Assembly (NCBI GenBank): GCA_001931905.2
Contig: MSJI02000940.1
Span: 1-64,000 of the forward strand
From: Cladosporium sp. IMV 00045
Lineage: Eukaryota > Ascomycota > Dothideomycetes > Cladosporiales > Cladosporiaceae
Length of the DNA stretch: 64,000 nucleotides
Direction: 5' to 3'
Part shown: piece by piece, positions 63,025 through 64,000 of the stretch
Numbering within the stretch: the stretch's first letter is position 1
How the letters are laid out: the number at the start of each line of letters is the position of its first letter
Made by a program: the position numbers and the translations under genes
Notes under the pieces: generated by a model
The model's database searches: none
The model's input: the letters and a program-made list of their open reading frames with translations, nothing else
What the model was told of the DNA's origin: nothing

Positions 63025-64000
63025 TTACGATGATACTATCTCATCAAGCAGCTTCACGTATCCCTTGATTTCCTCCTCTGTGACTTCGTTAGCATTCGCG
63101 TTGCGTTATAAGATTGCCTTGGTAGAAGCGGATAGCTGACTCACCAGTGTTGTAATGCAACAAGCTAACCCTCACGACACCATCCACAGGATCAAGGCCG
63201 AGAATGTCCTCACAAAGACGGTTCGAGTAAAACGCGCCCCATCTGCACGCATACTCGCTCCTCGCCTCAATTGCCTCAACTACATCCCTACTCCTGCGGC
63301 CCTTGATAGTGAAGCTAATCACAGGCACACGCTTCTCCTTATCGGCCACCGGCTCACCATGAATCCTGTACAAATCCGGCTTAGAATTAAGGTAATCGAT
63401 CAGTATGCTCTGCAATTTCTCCTCATGCGCCGCGATTTGCTCCCAAGGCGTCTTCTGCAAGTACGCGCAGACCTCAGGAATCGAAGCGGTCAGCTCGTAG
63501 TTCGCCGCGGCGAGGCCGAGCTTGTTCTCCAGCCCGTCGGTGGGTTTGAAGAAGTGGCCGAGCGAGCGCATAGACTGCTGCGCGGAGCGAGAGGCGTACA
63601 GCGACGCGATGTGCGGCCCATACAGCTTGTACCATGAAAAGGAGTAGAAGTCCACACCGAGGTCGCGCACGTCGATGGCGCGGTGCGGCGCGTAGGCCAC
63701 GGCGTCGACGCAGATGAGGGCCCCTGGGATGGTGTGCACGGCTGCCGCGATGGATTTGACGTCGTTGATCGTGCCGAGGATGTTGGAGGTGTGCGTGCAG
63801 GTTACCAGCTTGGTCTTCGGGCTCAGGAGACCTTTCAGGACTTGCACGTCAAGGTGCGGGTTTTGCTTGTCGGGCGAGTCCCACCAAATGAGTTTGCAAC
63901 CGCGCCATTCGGCCAGCTGCACCCACGAGGCGATGTTGGCTTCGTGGTCGAGCTTGCTGACGATGATTTCCGAGTCGGGCGTGATGTGTTCGTAGAGACT
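63025..64000 (-). CDS. Class V aminotransferase-like PLP enzyme (5' end beyond window)
   Basis: Partial gene: complement of 63145 to beyond 64000, plus a last exon 63025-63077, with a 67-nt intron. The frame is open to the window edge, so the N-terminus is missing; 302 residues are visible. Motifs fit the cysteine desulfurase/isopenicillin-epimerase-like class V family: VSKLDHEANIASWVQLAEW, VTCTHTSNILGTINDVKSI, ALICVDAVAYAPHRAIDV (PLP-binding Asp) and FYSFSWYKLYGPHIASLY with the Schiff-base lysine. Residues near the end (CRWGAFYSNRLCEDILGL) form the small domain. Splicing replaces a nonsense tail with EEEIKGYVKLLDEIVSS. The substrate is unknown. It is convergent with the Zn2Cys6 factor. Confidence 0.87.

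Noticed and set aside
1..64000. CRISPR array, rRNA, intact transposon or insertion sequence
   Set aside because: No regular spaced repeats, rRNA sequence, transposase or reverse transcriptase frame was seen. The genome is eukaryotic.

Overview
The window is nuclear DNA of a filamentous ascomycete (Pezizomycotina). The evidence is short spliceosomal introns (mostly 47-80 nt) with GTRNGT-type donors, a trifunctional HIS4, Zn2Cys6 regulators, a fungal SRA-domain protein, DUF6594 and rhodopsin-like families, and roughly 50% GC. Gene content and style suggest Dothideomycetes (Capnodiales/Mycosphaerellales-like), but the class is an inference. I reconstructed splice sites by hand from donor/acceptor motifs and frame continuity, and exon coordinates are given in each entry.

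Region 1, about 0.2-20.5 kb, is mostly conserved housekeeping: a DUF676 (ROG1-type) lipase, REX3-like RNA exonuclease, BUD32 kinase (KEOPS), a GNAT acetyltransferase, SEC31 (COPII), a cyclophilin-33-type RRM protein, a small coiled-coil protein, a bromodomain protein likely of NuA4, and a maltose-type sugar permease.

Region 2, about 20.5-37.6 kb, is accessory. After an AT-rich island with a poly-C tract comes a protein joining a fungal STAND/SesA-like N-terminal domain to a retropepsin-like domain, convergent with a DUF6594 membrane protein. Next lies a run that looks like a nitrogen-scavenging cluster: FAD amine/amino-acid oxidase-like enzyme, MFS transporter, Zn2Cys6 factor, ten-exon amino acid/GABA-type permease, rhodopsin-like integral membrane protein and a secreted M20 amidohydrolase.

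Region 3, about 37.9-51.3 kb, returns to conserved genes: SRA/YDG-domain protein, ABHD-type alpha/beta hydrolase, HIS4 (with a Gcn4/CpcA-type TGACTCA upstream), STB6-like Sin3-binding protein, a zinc alcohol/formaldehyde dehydrogenase-like enzyme, and a SCOC-type short coiled-coil protein.

Region 4, about 51.3-58.2 kb, is unusually gene-poor. It holds one clear tRNA-Arg(ACG) and one coding-like frame broken by a stop. Region 5, 58.2-64 kb, has L-rhamnonate dehydratase (LRA3-type) divergently paired with a Zn2Cys6 factor, followed by a class V PLP enzyme cut by the window end. The pairing suggests a sugar-acid (L-rhamnose) catabolism locus with its own regulator.
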